Assembly: GCF_003265705.1 (NCBI RefSeq) | Contig: NW_020312827.1 | Coordinates: 14,628,120-14,692,119, forward strand | Source of the DNA: Callorhinus ursinus | Taxonomy: Eukaryota; Chordata; Mammalia; Carnivora; Otariidae | Direction of reading: 5' to 3' | Length of the DNA: 64,000 nucleotides | Shown: piece by piece, positions 12,341-22,815 of the stretch | How the letters are laid out: the number at the start of each line of letters is the position of its first letter | Position numbering within the stretch: position 1 is the first letter of the stretch | Position numbers and translations under genes: made by a program | Notes under the pieces: generated by a model | The model's input: the letters and a program-made list of their open reading frames with translations, nothing else | Databases searched by the model: none | What the model was told of the DNA's origin: nothing

Positions 12341-12760
12341 TATAAAATTTAAAATTTATTTATTTAGTGATCAGCAAAGAGTTTAAATTTTTAATTTGAA
12401 TTCAGGTTATTTGTTTGCATCTAATTATACCATGTAAGAAAATGCAGGGAAGCTTGTCACTAAAAAAAATAAAAATGATGCCATTTGACAATAACATGAT
12501 TGAATATTTAAAAGTTTAATGTTATACATTGTGATATTATCTTCTAAAACAAAAACTGTTATAGCCTATTCAAATTAGAGTCAATGTATAACTATCTACT
12601 ATCTGTTTTGGTTAACATTACTGAAGCCAGGCCTTCATGTTAATTGAGAAGTGATGATGAATCTGTAAAAAAACAATATGACTTACATTTTATAAAACAA
12701 CATTGATTGAAGGACCAAAAAATAAAAAGTAAAATAAAAGGAGCCCCCGATTTAATGCAC
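12341..12760. other. AT-rich block in KCNK10 intron
   Basis: This is a stretch of about 420 bp that is much richer in A and T than its neighbours, with runs such as TTTAAATTTTTAATTTGAATTC and AAAAAAAATAAAAATG. It contains no recognisable repeat and no open frame of note. It could be a conserved non-coding element or simple AT drift. Confidence 0.4.
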
Positions 12761-13785
12761 ATGGATGTTCTCGGTTGGCCTATGCAATGGACTTGATTTA
12801 GAGCTTTATTAAAAAGGTGAGGAAAGGTAGCTCTGACTTATTTAGATCTTAGACGAATATAGTTGGCCAACCTAAATGATTTTGCTTATGTTGGTTCTAA
12901 GTAAAAAAGTTAAAGATAACCCAGGAAAGGACACATGTGATTTATTTAACACTGTGACGCATAAATGCACGGGAAGTGGGCCCCTGCTCTTCACCATGGA
13001 CGGGAGAGAAGAAAGGACATCCACATTCTTTACCCTTTCACCCACGAGGACCTCACTTGTTAGGGAGCACTGCCCAGCTGGTTGCTGCTCCTCCTTGGGT
13101 GGGGGGGAGCAAGGACAAAATGAGCTGGGACTCTGGTGCTTCAAGGGGTGCTGCCAATGATTTTAATTGATTATTTGTTCTAATTACCCACTGTGGATTG
13201 AGGGCATGTAGTACAAACTTGCACTTGACCTTTATCTTTACTTACCTAGAAAGGGCGTGACCTCCACAGTCACAGGCCTGGCCCTGTTTTAATTCCCTTA
13301 TTTGCTGTTGATTACAGAGCCTGATTTTGTTTGTCCTGAGGTCTCCATGGACAGGTATCTCTTATAATTCACAGTGCTGACTGCAATTAGACCAGGCCCT
13401 TCGAAGCTCTGATTTCCAGAGCTTACATAGACTGGTCTGAAGAATGCACGCCTTAAAAGCCTGAAAGTTTGTCACAACCTTTTGGGCAACACTCTAAGAG
13501 CAATGGGGAAGGATACCAGATCCTTTAAAAAAAAGGTACATTAAAGAGAGTTGATAATTGCTGTGATTGAACATGGCATCAACCCTTCCAGAAGTATAAT
13601 TGGAACATTGATCACCATGCAGGATTAAGTGCTGGTTTATTTCGTAGCCGACTCACGTCAGGACAGCCTAACAACATCACAGCATTTTGCATTTTGGAAA
13701 CCCTGACTGAGAGCGCGCACAGAGCTCTGAATTCCAGACCAGCCATCGATAAAGAGCCGAAGGGTGTTTATTGCGTTGTTCGCTA

Positions 13786-13799
13786 GCGCCCCCTAGTGA
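13786..13799 (-). promoter_or_regulatory. CTCF-like motif, minus strand
   Basis: On the minus strand it reads TCACTAGGGGGCGC, one mismatch from the CTCF core CCASYAGRKGGCRS (first base T instead of C), and continues TA as in the common CTAGGGGGCGCTA form. It lies in the intron between the KCNK10 P2 and TM4 exons. CTCF binding is inferred from the motif alone. Confidence 0.5.
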
Positions 13800-15195
13800 C
13801 AAGCTTTTTTGGGTGGCGGCGACTTGCTAAGATGATTATTTCCTCTTAGCCCCAAGGAGAAAGCTGCCCCCTTCTCGTGCAGAGACGGAATGAACCGCAA
13901 AAACCACGCATTGTGGCAGGAACTCCAGTAGTATCCTAGAGGAAGCTGCGGGGGAGAGTTGCCTAAAGGGGGGGGAGGGGAACAAAGGCAGTTAAACCAG
14001 ACCGAAGGGGGCAGGCCACACAGCCCATTAGTGGTGTTTGGAATTCTAATTTTAAGAGATGGCAGTGGCCATTTAATTTGGGACCTTGTGGGTTGCACTG
14101 GTCTCACTGAGAGGAGCCCCTGGCCACAGTGCCTGCCCAGCTGCGTTTGGGAGGTATTACTGATACCGTAAGAACTCAGTGTGGATTCAGTGGCGCTAGA
14201 TGAGGTTACAGCCACGACCCAGTGGGAAAGACTAGTAATCACTCATCGCGTAGTCCCATAATTACCCATACATCGCCAATGTCGGTCGTCTTAGAAATGA
14301 CCGCGGGCCTGCCTCGCTGGGCAACAGTGTCTCACAGAGTGAGAGCCAGGCTGATGTCAGTTACTTCCTCACTTCCTTAGGGAAGGGGCTGGGCTTGGAG
14401 CCTGTTTTGCACGGCTACCTTTGGTAGCGCCTGTAGGAGGGCTAGAATAAGTAGGCTAATTATTTGCAATAAATGACTGGTCCTTTTAGCACAACAGCCG
14501 GTCAATGCAATCGGGCAGCTGGCCAATTGGATCTGATGGATTTCTACTGTAATCCCTACGTATGAAATAAAGGGATTGGACTCACTGGCCTTTTAGTTCT
14601 AGCACGGTGATTCTAATTACTCAGTCTAGTTGACCTTTTGGATTAGCATCATGTAAACACCATCCCTCAGTGTTAAATCACTGCTGCCAGGATCAAAGTC
14701 TCAAGAATGCCATTAGGTCTAATTTTACTTCCACACATCCAGTCCGCTCTTAGTAAATGCGTGTGTTAAGGAGGAAATGGTGCCAAGAATTCCAAGCCAT
14801 TGGGGATTACTGATCTTTTATTTTTATTGCACTTAAAGAACTTTAAGAAGACAATCGACAGCTGGGCCTGATGTCTTGTCTCTAGCTCACGTCATTCATT
14901 GTCAAGCCCCGGTTGAGCAGAGGTGGACCAAGTTGGCCACGGACACTTTTTTGTTATGGGTATTATGGTTAGTGGTCAAGAATCAAAGAAGTTAAGCCAC
15001 GAGTCAGGCTCCTTTAGGGAAGGGACCCATCTTTTCCTTGCCCTCCCTTGCCTGTCGCCTCTTGTATACAGCAGGCCTAACAGCTGAGTATCAGATGGGG
15101 ATGGGATGACATCTCTGCTACATGGACTAGAATATGTTTGTTCTGCAAAGACCAAATGCTAGACCCTGGTTACAGTAACGTTTGGTTGTTTTCAG

Positions 15196-15338
15196 GGGGA
15201 AACGCCGGCATCAATTACCGGGAGTGGTATAAGCCCCTAGTGTGGTTTTGGATCCTTGTTGGCCTGGCCTACTTTGCAGCTGTCCTCAGTATGATCGGAG
15301 ACTGGCTACGGGTTCTATCCAAAAAGACGAAAGAAGAG
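15196..15338 (+). CDS. KCNK10: KCNK10 (TREK-2) exon: TM4 and proximal C-terminus
   Basis: This 143-nt coding exon is preceded by TTTTCAG and followed by GTAGGA. Its first two bases complete the glycine codon split from the exon ending at 10755, so the joined protein reads [13 protein letters not shown]. It encodes the post-filter loop, then TM4 ([20 protein letters not shown]), with a glycine in LVGLA at the expected gating-hinge region. It ends with [15 protein letters not shown], the start of the cytoplasmic tail. In TREK channels this proximal, charged KKTKEE segment is the site of regulation by internal pH and phospholipid (family knowledge). It ends in phase 0, matching the next exon. 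All of it matches TREK-2 as I remember it. Confidence 0.96.
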
Positions 15339-15594
15339 GTAGGACCCCTTCCAAATTCTATAAATGTTTCTGAGATCCGATGAATTCATGTCAAGAATGA
15401 CCTGTCTCTATTTTATGGGCTGGAGGGTTTCTTAATACGTGGAGGGCCCCTATGGCTTCCTCTTTTTGAATCATTATCTAAAAGCCAAGTTCAGTGGAAT
15501 AGCGGTTATTTTTGGGTCCTTTTTTGGCAGGTGAGAACATCTGATGACTCATCAGCCCACAGATCCTGGAAGGACTAGTAAACAACGACTTTTT

Positions 15595-15667
15595 GTTTTT
15601 TTATTATTAAAAAAATTTTTTTTTTATCTTTAGAGAGGGAGAGAGAGCCAGCCTGAGTGGGGGGAGG

Positions 15668-15707
<40 letters not shown>

Positions 15708-15829
15708 CTCAAGCACACTCCCTGCTGAGCCCGGAGCCCAATGCAGGGCTGGATCCCAGGACCCTGAGATTGTGACCTGAGCCGAAACCAAGAGTCGGAT
15801 GCTTAACCGACTGAACCTCCCAGGCACCC
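15595..15829 (-). mobile_element. Older Can-SINE with GA expansion, minus strand
   Basis: On the minus strand it starts with GGGTGCCTGGGAGGTTCAGT, a diverged Can-SINE head. It runs through the GGTCACAATCTCAGGGTCC and GGGCTCCGGGCTCAGCAGGG segments into a pyrimidine-rich body and an A-rich tail. On the plus strand the body includes 35 nt of uninterrupted AG (15671-15705). No clean target-site duplication was seen, and the head has several substitutions, so it is older than the other copies. It sits in the last KCNK10 intron, about 260 bp after the TM4 exon. Confidence 0.88.
15671..15705. repeat. (AG)n microsatellite inside a SINE
   Basis: This is a 35-nt uninterrupted AG run arising in the CT-rich body of the surrounding Can-SINE. 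It is likely to be polymorphic in length. Confidence 0.9.
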
Positions 15830-16827
15830 CAGAATGATTTTTAAAAAATAGCAGTGGTCAGCAGGGGTAGACCGTAGTTGAGGGAGGTGTGCAGATATGT
15901 GGGAGAGGCTGAGAAAGTTTGTAAAAAGCTTGAGAAGGATGGGGTCTATATGGAAATGCAGTAGAATACAAGGACTCCTTCTCGATTCTCTGAGACTGAA
16001 GTCCTCCAACAGTGACCAGCTGTGGGGAAGCGAGCACAAGGGGTCCCTTTTCACCTTTATCCCCTCCTGGTTGTCAGATCTATGGAAACAAAACCAGCCT
16101 CATGTCCAGGGACATGCAGCCTTTTCTCCCTTGGGTAAATGTGTGTGAAAACCTACACAAAAGCAAGAAAAGACAGAAGAGGGGAAGGTAGATCTTGTGA
16201 TTTAAAAAAAAAATGTCCATGTAGTTCTTCTAGGAAGAGAGGAAAAGAACTGAAAAGGAGGGCAAGAGAAGAAGAGGAAAAGAGCTAACAAGTGGAAGGG
16301 AGATTAAAAGAAACAAAGAAATAGAAAGAGGGAGAGTCTCCTGGAAGGTGACTGCTCGCTTCCTGGCAGACAGACGTTCTGTATAGAAGGCCCCAGGACA
16401 AAGTTGCCGAATGGGAACATTTCCCATCTCATTCCCGGGCCCCAGGGTTAATTTTCCTGGCTTAGAAAAACACTGGCAATGCAATCCCGTCAATGCAATC
16501 TCCAGTTTGGTTCCCCCGATGGCTAACTGACCTGCTGAAAGTCAGCTGTAGTGAAAGAGAAAGTTAACTATATAAATATCGACTTTCCTAAACGCAAAAA
16601 TGCAGACTTCTGAGTGGCTCGTCTGTATAGAAAACACGGGGCTAGTGCTGTTGGCCGTGCTGGATGAGAGCCAAGAAACCTGATATCGATCCTCATGCAT
16701 TCTGAGGAGGAATGTTCTGTGGGCTTTCGCAAACATGACCAGGGAAGTTTGGCTCCCAGATGCCCTGGAGGGTCTTCTTAAAGCAGGGTAAGCCGGATGG
16801 CACTCGACCGTAGTGTGGCCCAGATTC

Positions 16828-16939
16828 AGGGTGAGCAACACTCCCAGTTTGCCCAGGACTGCAGGGGTACCTAAGACACAGGACGTTCTGTTCCACAACC
16901 AGGACAGTCCCCGTCTAACTGGGACGGGTTGTTCACCCT
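16828..16939. mobile_element. Short terminal-inverted-repeat DNA transposon fossil
   Basis: The left end AGGGTGAGCAACACTCCCAG and the right end, read on the other strand as AGGGTGAACAACCCGTCCCA, are imperfect inverted repeats extending about 35 bp each (inner parts GCCCAGGACTG and GACGGGGACTG). A 112-bp element that is mostly inverted repeat is a non-autonomous, MITE-like DNA transposon. The sequence resembles mammalian hAT/Tip100-type elements whose ends read 'agggtgacca...cccggtttgccc'. The flanking 8 bp do not match each other, so the target duplication has decayed or the ends are trimmed. Confidence 0.6.
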
Positions 16940-17441
16940 ACGCAGACAGAAGCATTGGAGGAACAGAGAAGGGCCAAGGCCAGGTTGCACCTCTGCTTTG
17001 TGCCCGAGTGCATGTCTCTGTCTCGCGTAACACTAAGAACTCCATGAGCTTGATATGATCACCCCAGTTACGCCGGAGGAATGAGGCCATACAACTAAAA
17101 AAGGGGTGGACGCATAATGTGAACCCAAGCCTGGCCAACTCTAGATAGCGACCTCTGCCGCAGAATGCCGTCCTCCTCCCATTCGGTCACCACCTCCACA
17201 TCTCAGGCTCCTGCCGGGTTCTCTAGCAGGAGTGCCCCCCGAGCCACAGGAGCCAATTTGAGATGGGTCTTTAGGGCAGAGGTAGCATCCCCACCCGGGC
17301 ATGGGCTCCCCTACCCCCTGGCCTCCCCGGAGCCAGCCTTCCCATCGGGACACTCAAGGGCTGTGGGCGCCGGGAGGGCTGGGGGGCCCGAGGCAGGGAC
17401 AACTTTCTCAGCGTGCCCTTGCTCTCCTGTCTCCCGGCCAG

Positions 17442-18062
17442 GTCGGTGAAATCAAGGCCCACGCGGCCGAGTGGAAGGCCAACGTGACGGCCGAGTTCCG
17501 AGAGACGCGGCGGCGGCTCAGCGTGGAGATCCACGACAAGCTGCAGCGGGCGGCCACCATCCGCAGCATGGAGCGCCGGCGCCTGGGCCTGGACCAAAGG
17601 GCCCACTCGCTGGACATGCTCTCCCCAGAGAAGCGCTCTGTCTTCGCCGCTCTGGACACGGGCCGCTTCAAGGCCTCATCCCAGGAGAGCATCAACAACC
17701 GGCCCAACAACCTGCGCCTCAAGGGTTCCGAGCAGCTGAACAAACACGGGCAGGGGGCCTCCGAGGACAACATCATCAACAAGTTTGGGTCCACCTCCAA
17801 ACTCACCAAGAGGAAAAACAAGGACCTCAAAAAGACCTTGCCCGAGGACGTTCACAAAATCTACAAGACCTTCCGGAATTACTCCCTGGACGAAGAGAAG
17901 AAGGAGGAGGAGACGGAGAAGATGTGTAACTCGGACCACTCCAGCACCGCCATGCTGACCGAGTGCGTCCAGCAGCAGGCCGGGATGGAGAACGGAATGG
18001 TCCCCACGGACACCAAAGACAGGGAACTTGAGAACAATGCATTACTTGAAGACAGAAACTAA
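17442..18062 (+). CDS. KCNK10: KCNK10 (TREK-2) terminal coding exon: cytoplasmic C-terminal tail
   Basis: This final coding exon of 621 nt encodes 206 residues and a TAA stop. It begins [19 protein letters not shown] immediately after the CAG acceptor, in phase with the previous exon. [18 protein letters not shown] contains a basophilic RRRLS site matching the protein kinase A site of TREK channels. [20 protein letters not shown] follows, then a serine/asparagine-rich stretch. Near the end there is a lysine/glutamate-rich segment ([30 protein letters not shown]) and the terminus ALLEDRN. In the family this tail integrates lipid, pH, stretch and kinase signals. The exon is GC-rich and CpG-rich compared with the introns. 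Relative to the human protein as remembered, substitutions cluster in the last 60 residues ([20 protein letters not shown]). The reading frame is intact, with no sign of decay. Confidence 0.97.
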   Translation, partial: VGEIKAHAAEWKANVTAEFRETRRRLSVEIHDKLQRAATIRSMERRRLGLDQRAHSLDMLSPEKRSVFAALDTGRFKASSQESINNRPNNLRLKGSEQLNKHGQGASEDNIINKFGSTSKLTKRKNKDLKKTLPEDVHKIYKTFRNYSLDEEKKEEETEKMCNSDHSSTAMLTECVQQQAGMENGMVPTDTKDRELENNALLEDRN

Positions 18063-18901
18063 ATGCTGAGGACCTAGGACTTGACCAAGCGTTTTGTGTG
18101 TGTGTGTATGTGTGTTTTTTTTTTTATATTCACCCTGAGACACGTGCCTTAAACAGACTTCTCGTTAGTCCGAAATTACATAGCATTGAAGACTATATTT
18201 CACTGTGCCATAAACGATGGAGAAAGATCGCTCTGCCAAAAGGAATCAAAGAATAACGACCGCACTTCCGACAGGGACCGCGGGACACGCCGGGAGCGTT
18301 CGCACACGCAAGAGGTCGTGGCCACAAAAGTTAAGGGCAGGTGTGGGACGGCGCTGTGCCCCCAGTGTGGCGCCGCCCAGGCCTGGCGTGGAGAAAGGGC
18401 AGCTATTCCTTAGACCAGCCTTCTGGAAGGAACTGGTGTGTCTTTTACATGGAGCCTCGTTTCCTGACCCTACCGTTAGAGATATGCACACACACAGAAG
18501 GGAACCGGATGGGGGATGAACTAGTACCTGCAATGAGGGTTCGAGCTGACATTGTGGCATGTTGCTCTGAGCTTGAATTTTGATACACATCCTTCAGTGC
18601 ACACCTAGTCTTTCTAAGCTCCAAATGAGTGTCCATGGGACCCGGGAGCACGTGGAATTCGTGGGAAACAGATCAGAGCACACGTATTAAAAGGTGCAAT
18701 TGCTTTCCTCATTACAAAAGAAAAAAAAATCACAAATGCATCTCACTGTGGATATCACCTTAACCAATGACAGAAGCCTACTGAATTTTGTCTATCGACA
18801 AATGACAAATGAACTTGCAAGCATTGGCGAAAACTCAACCTCATTCGCTGCATGGTTACAGGCAAAAATCATGCATTTTCCTCAGTGGGTGCAGTGGTGA
18901 A

Positions 18902-18907
18902 AATAAA
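18902..18907 (+). terminator. KCNK10: Candidate proximal KCNK10 poly(A) signal
   Basis: A canonical AATAAA lies 840 nt after the stop codon. A GT/T-containing stretch (GGTTTTGAAATGTCC) follows within 25 nt and could serve as the downstream element. It is the earliest canonical signal after the stop. Confidence 0.45.
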
Positions 18908-20080
18908 CTGGTTTTGAAATGTCCATGTTCACTTTTCTAGTGGAACTTCGGTTATAACTTGTTTTGATAAGAGGGGGAAAAATACCAAAATGGTTGCCTT
19001 GCATGATGCCAGTGGCTTGCTGTTCTGTCTAGCTGATCCTAAATTTTTATAAAAATAGACATCCTGCATGTCTGAGACATACCAAGGAGGACCATGGCAT
19101 CATTCCATCTCAGGGCTTTTTGTCCCTTTGGGTGTCTTACGGTAGACATAGTGACGAGGTCCAATCTTGCTATCTCCAAACAAAAGAAAAAAATCCCCCA
19201 ACCAACTCTTGTACAAGAAAATTGAATTGTTTTAATTGCTTGCAGCTTAAGTGCCATTAATGCCATTTAAAAACTAATGCTTAAAAGAAGTATTTACAAC
19301 ATTCCACTTTTATGTTTGGGTGTTCCTTATTTTGAAAGCATCACTTCTTTTCCTTGCTTGTTTCTTTGTCTCGAACCTGCTATTCCCTAAAATTGGAAGA
19401 CCAGCATGATTGTTCCAAGGCCAACAATAGCAACACTATTGTTTCAGGAGGTTAGAACGGTCAGTGAAGGAAAGTGGGGGAGGGGCTAGTCAAGTTTGGA
19501 GAAGATTTTAAATGGATTTTTTAATCAGAGAGGGCAAAATAGGTGCTAGGCTCACCATCCTGTGTGTGCCTCAGTCCCTTGCATAGTTGGCTGGCTATCG
19601 ATGGTTCAGACGTAGCTGTTTGGACCACGCTCTTAAGCATATGGACCTGGCAACCCCAGGAAGTTGCTAGTGATGCCCCCCCCAACCCGGGCTCAGCGCC
19701 ACCTTTTGGAGATTTCACAAGATGAACACACAGAGTGGATTTATCGAAAGATCACAAGACTAGCAGAGACTTCCTGAAATAATCTAACGCTTTCTGACTT
19801 CTGGGGAAAATTATACCCACCACATCCTTGACCGGTGGTACCAGGGCAGACCTCTTCCTGCCCGTTTCCCAAAAATGCACAGCTCTCCCTCGCCTGGAGC
19901 GCACGTGGCTCCGCCTTCCCTTCCCCCAACCTCCTAGGCTCTAGCGAGAGTTCTGGCATTGCCTTTGAGAAGGAGCCAAATAAGAATCAGCTTTCACGAG
20001 GCCCTTCCTGTCCACTGTAGATTTGGTTTAACACCTCCACTGGGCTGGAGCCATGGCTCACTGGTGACATCCTGTGTCCA

Positions 20081-20114
20081 CATATTAACAGACGCGGCAT
20101 ATTAACAGACGCGG
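20081..20114. repeat. Perfect 17-bp tandem duplication
   Basis: CATATTAACAGACGCGG occurs twice head-to-tail with no mismatch (20081-20097 and 20098-20114). Complete identity suggests a recent slippage event. Confidence 0.95.
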
Positions 20115-20379
20115 AAACGATGCTTATGCAGGTGCGGGCACTGCTCTTACTGTGAGAGTCTTTCCAGCCTGACAAGATGTGTTTTGAGTGGTAGATATCT
20201 GGGACTTTCTCTATTCTTCTGACAAGTTAAAAGCATCCCGATTAAACTATCCATTGATCTCATTCGTTTGCGTTTCTGCCCTGTATTACTCGTTACCTTC
20301 TTTATAGTCATGTGTTAAAAATTCTAGACCCTACAGACAAATCTGGCCGAGGGGCTTCCTTGTTATTTATCCAGTGGTT

Positions 20380-20590
20380 TCCCTGGGCCAAGCACTAGAT
20401 CAGGCACTTTATGGGTGTTAGCTCACTGAAACCTCATAGCAGCCCTCTACGGGAAGTGTTGGCAAACCCATTACACAGATGAGGACATGGAGGCTCAGGG
20501 AAGCTGAGTAACTTACCCAATGGCACACAGCAAGAAGGTGGTAGAGCTGGTATTCAAAGGCTGTCTGACCAAAGTCTGCTTTTGACTTTG
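20380..20590 (-). repeat. MIR SINE, minus strand
   Basis: It is a good match to the reverse complement of MIR: GGGCCAAGCACTAGATCAGG, CACTTTATGGGTGTTAGCTC, CCCATTACACAGATGAGGAC, GAGTAACTTACCCAATGGCA, then GTAGAGCTGGTATTCAAAGG. If the distal poly(A) site is used, it lies within the KCNK10 3' UTR. Confidence 0.88.
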
Positions 20591-20615
20591 CTATAATGTC
20601 CATGTCATGCACTCT

Positions 20616-20670
20616 TGTGCGTGTGTGTGTGGTATGTGTATGTGTGTGTTTGTGTGCATGTGTGTCTTTT
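20616..20670. repeat. GT-rich simple repeat
   Basis: This is an imperfect (GT)n run with A and C interruptions, directly after the MIR. Confidence 0.85.
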
Positions 20671-22195
20671 TAGTTTCATGGACACGACATACAGAGGTGG
20701 GGAGAAGATCTCTATTACCAAGAGGGTATGAAGTCTTTGTGTAAACATGACCTAAAGTGTTACCCTTACAGACAATTATACCTTATTTCGGTTTGGGTTT
20801 TGGGAATGCTGTATGGCGCCCTTTCTGTATTGTTAAAAATGTCCTTTGAAAGCACTCTTTTGCACTTTACTTGCTTACCTTGCAGGAACTCCGTATACAG
20901 CAGGAATAAAACAATTCAAAGCACTAAGCTGCACATTCTACCAAATGGAACAGGTGGTGTGTGCATAGACGCTTCCCCAAAGGAGTCAAATCACAGTAAT
21001 ACAGAGGAATCAAAAATAGCCCTTGGCTGAGAGTGGGAAAATATCCAATATAACCTGTTCCCTGAGTACAGAGGGGGCCAAAGCCCTGACGAATGAAATC
21101 CAAGAAGAGCCCTCCCTCTATGGAGATTGATCCATTAAATATGTGGGAAGTATTGGACAAACTATAACATACTCTCCAAAGGAGAAGCTGAGAAGGAATA
21201 CGAGCTTGGACTCCTCTTAATGTGTACAAGCTAAGATTTGGGGGGAGTCCAGTTGTTATGAAGTTGTGTGAATGGTACCCTTTTAAGATGGGGCCAAATA
21301 ACACATAGCAAATAGCACGTGGCAAAGCTGCTGCAAATTCTAAATGCACATCAGCACAGCCCTGCCCCTAAACACACATCCGCACCCTGCCATAAACCTG
21401 GAATCAATGCCTTGATTTTGCGCACAGGAAGAGCACATGTTCCGTATCTTCAGTGGGTGGTGGTGTCTCTTGCTTCACCTGGTAATTGGGTACCCATTTT
21501 TTCTTCCCTAATAGATCTGGAGGTTTACTGGGGACAGCTGGGGGACCATTTGGAGACTGTAGCTCCATACCCAGTCCTAACCCAATAGTGAACTTAGAAA
21601 CTTACCACTTTTAGGGTAGGGCCCTGACATGTGTGTGGCTAGGAGTGTCCCTGGCCTACAGGTGAGGCAACAGGGACTATTTGTCCGTGCTTCCCTGTCC
21701 CAGCCTGTGAGCGTGGGCACCTCGGTCCCTAAGCTTCTCTGTTACCTCATCGGCACACCAAGGGAGTTGAACACAGATAATCATCAAGGTCCCTTTTAGT
21801 TCTGCAATTCTCTGACCAAATCTCCCCTGGTCTATGAGTTTGTGAAATTCATTAAGAACAGTATTAGCTGGGTTTGTGTATACTGACTAGCGGGCCCCCT
21901 CATTTTAGGCTAAGAGGAGAGCTTAGTCTCCTGCCCTTTGGGATTTGCTTTCTGGTAATTAATGGAGACCAGATGTATTTGGGAGCCTGGTGTCCAAATT
22001 AGAATCGTGCCCTGTGTAGGCTCACACTATCTTCCCTTACAGCACACGGTCACCCAGAGGGCTCAGGCTACACGGGCATTTTTTGCATGGTGTTAAGACT
22101 ATTTAAAGAATTTTAAGCTGTTGCTATTTGCAGTCAATTGTGGTAAAGTTTCCCTTTGATTACTTCATGAATTCATATATTATAGACAGATATGT

Positions 22196-22197
<2 letters not shown>

Positions 22198-22234
<37 letters not shown>
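22198..22234. repeat. (CA)n microsatellite
   Basis: This is a 37-nt uninterrupted CA run (about 18.5 units), the longest pure dinucleotide tract in the window. It is a likely polymorphic marker near the 3' end of KCNK10. Confidence 0.95.
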
Positions 22235-22236
<2 letters not shown>

Positions 22237-22809
22237 GAAATGGCTGCTCTGGGTTCCATGGGGACCATTCGATGTTGAAAGTCCTAGTTGTGCTAGACAT
22301 TAGCAAACCACCCCCTTACCTCCCTGAGAGGATGTCATTTCCTGGCTGAGTCAATGCTGCTCATCTATTTGTGTGCTTGGTTTTGGGGACTAGTGAGAAT
22401 GTGGCCAGAATCTGGGTGGGGCAGATTTATACTCATTGGATTGGGTAAGAATGTAGACCATCCAATGTATACCATGGTTTCTGAACCACAGGTAAGGCAG
22501 AGGACAACAAACAAATGTGCAGAGACTCTCTAAAAAAATGAGGAAAAAACCCAGGATTGCTTTTCCGGTCTCTGCTTTCTGCATGCCGCTAAGGTTTCAA
22601 GAGGAGGTTTATTATTTCTGCCACGACGCAACTGTGTGCGAAGACCGTGGCTGCTTCAGCACTGGTATAGTGTAAGAGCTAGTTGGCGATGGCCTTAAAA
22701 GATAAAAACGGGAACTCTCTGAAACAAAGGTGACTTGAATTTGGCATTGGAGATGCTGTTAATTCTACATACGGAAACTTGGGAATAGCATGTTGATTAC
22801 ATGGCTCTA

Positions 22810-22815
22810 AATAAA
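22810..22815 (+). terminator. KCNK10: Candidate distal KCNK10 poly(A) signal
   Basis: A canonical AATAAA lies 4.75 kb after the stop. Usage would give a UTR of the several-kilobase size I remember for TREK-2 messages. Other AATAAA hexamers occur at 20905-20910 and 24160-24165, so the choice is uncertain. Confidence 0.3.

Larger units (their letters stand above)
10756..15195 (+). other. KCNK10: KCNK10 intron between the P2 exon and the TM4 exon
   Basis: This 4,440-bp intron starts with GTAAGC and ends with TTGTTTTCAG. Translation running from the upstream exon into it stays open until a stop at 10923-10925, adding about 56 non-channel residues after the filter. Notable contents are an AT-rich stretch (12341-12760), a CTCF-like motif (13786-13799) and a MIR-like remnant near 14560-14620. 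No nested gene or well-preserved transposon was recognised. A 149-codon minus-strand frame at 13793-14242 has no family features and is taken as chance. Confidence 0.9.
15339..17441 (+). other. KCNK10: KCNK10 last intron
   Basis: This 2,103-bp intron has donor GTAGGA and acceptor CTCCTGTCTCCCGGCCAG. It contains an older Can-SINE with a GA microsatellite (15595-15829), a purine-rich stretch (16190-16340) and a short terminal-inverted-repeat transposon fossil (16828-16939). If unspliced, the reading frame from the TM4 exon runs 15 more codons to a stop at 15381-15383. The last 140 bp before the acceptor also stay open in the frame of the final exon, which is expected by chance in GC-rich sequence. 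Confidence 0.9.

Noticed and set aside
17408..17830. 140-codon minus-strand frame overlapping the last KCNK10 exon
   Set aside because: It is the antisense shadow of a GC-rich coding exon; the plus strand encodes the conserved TREK-2 tail.
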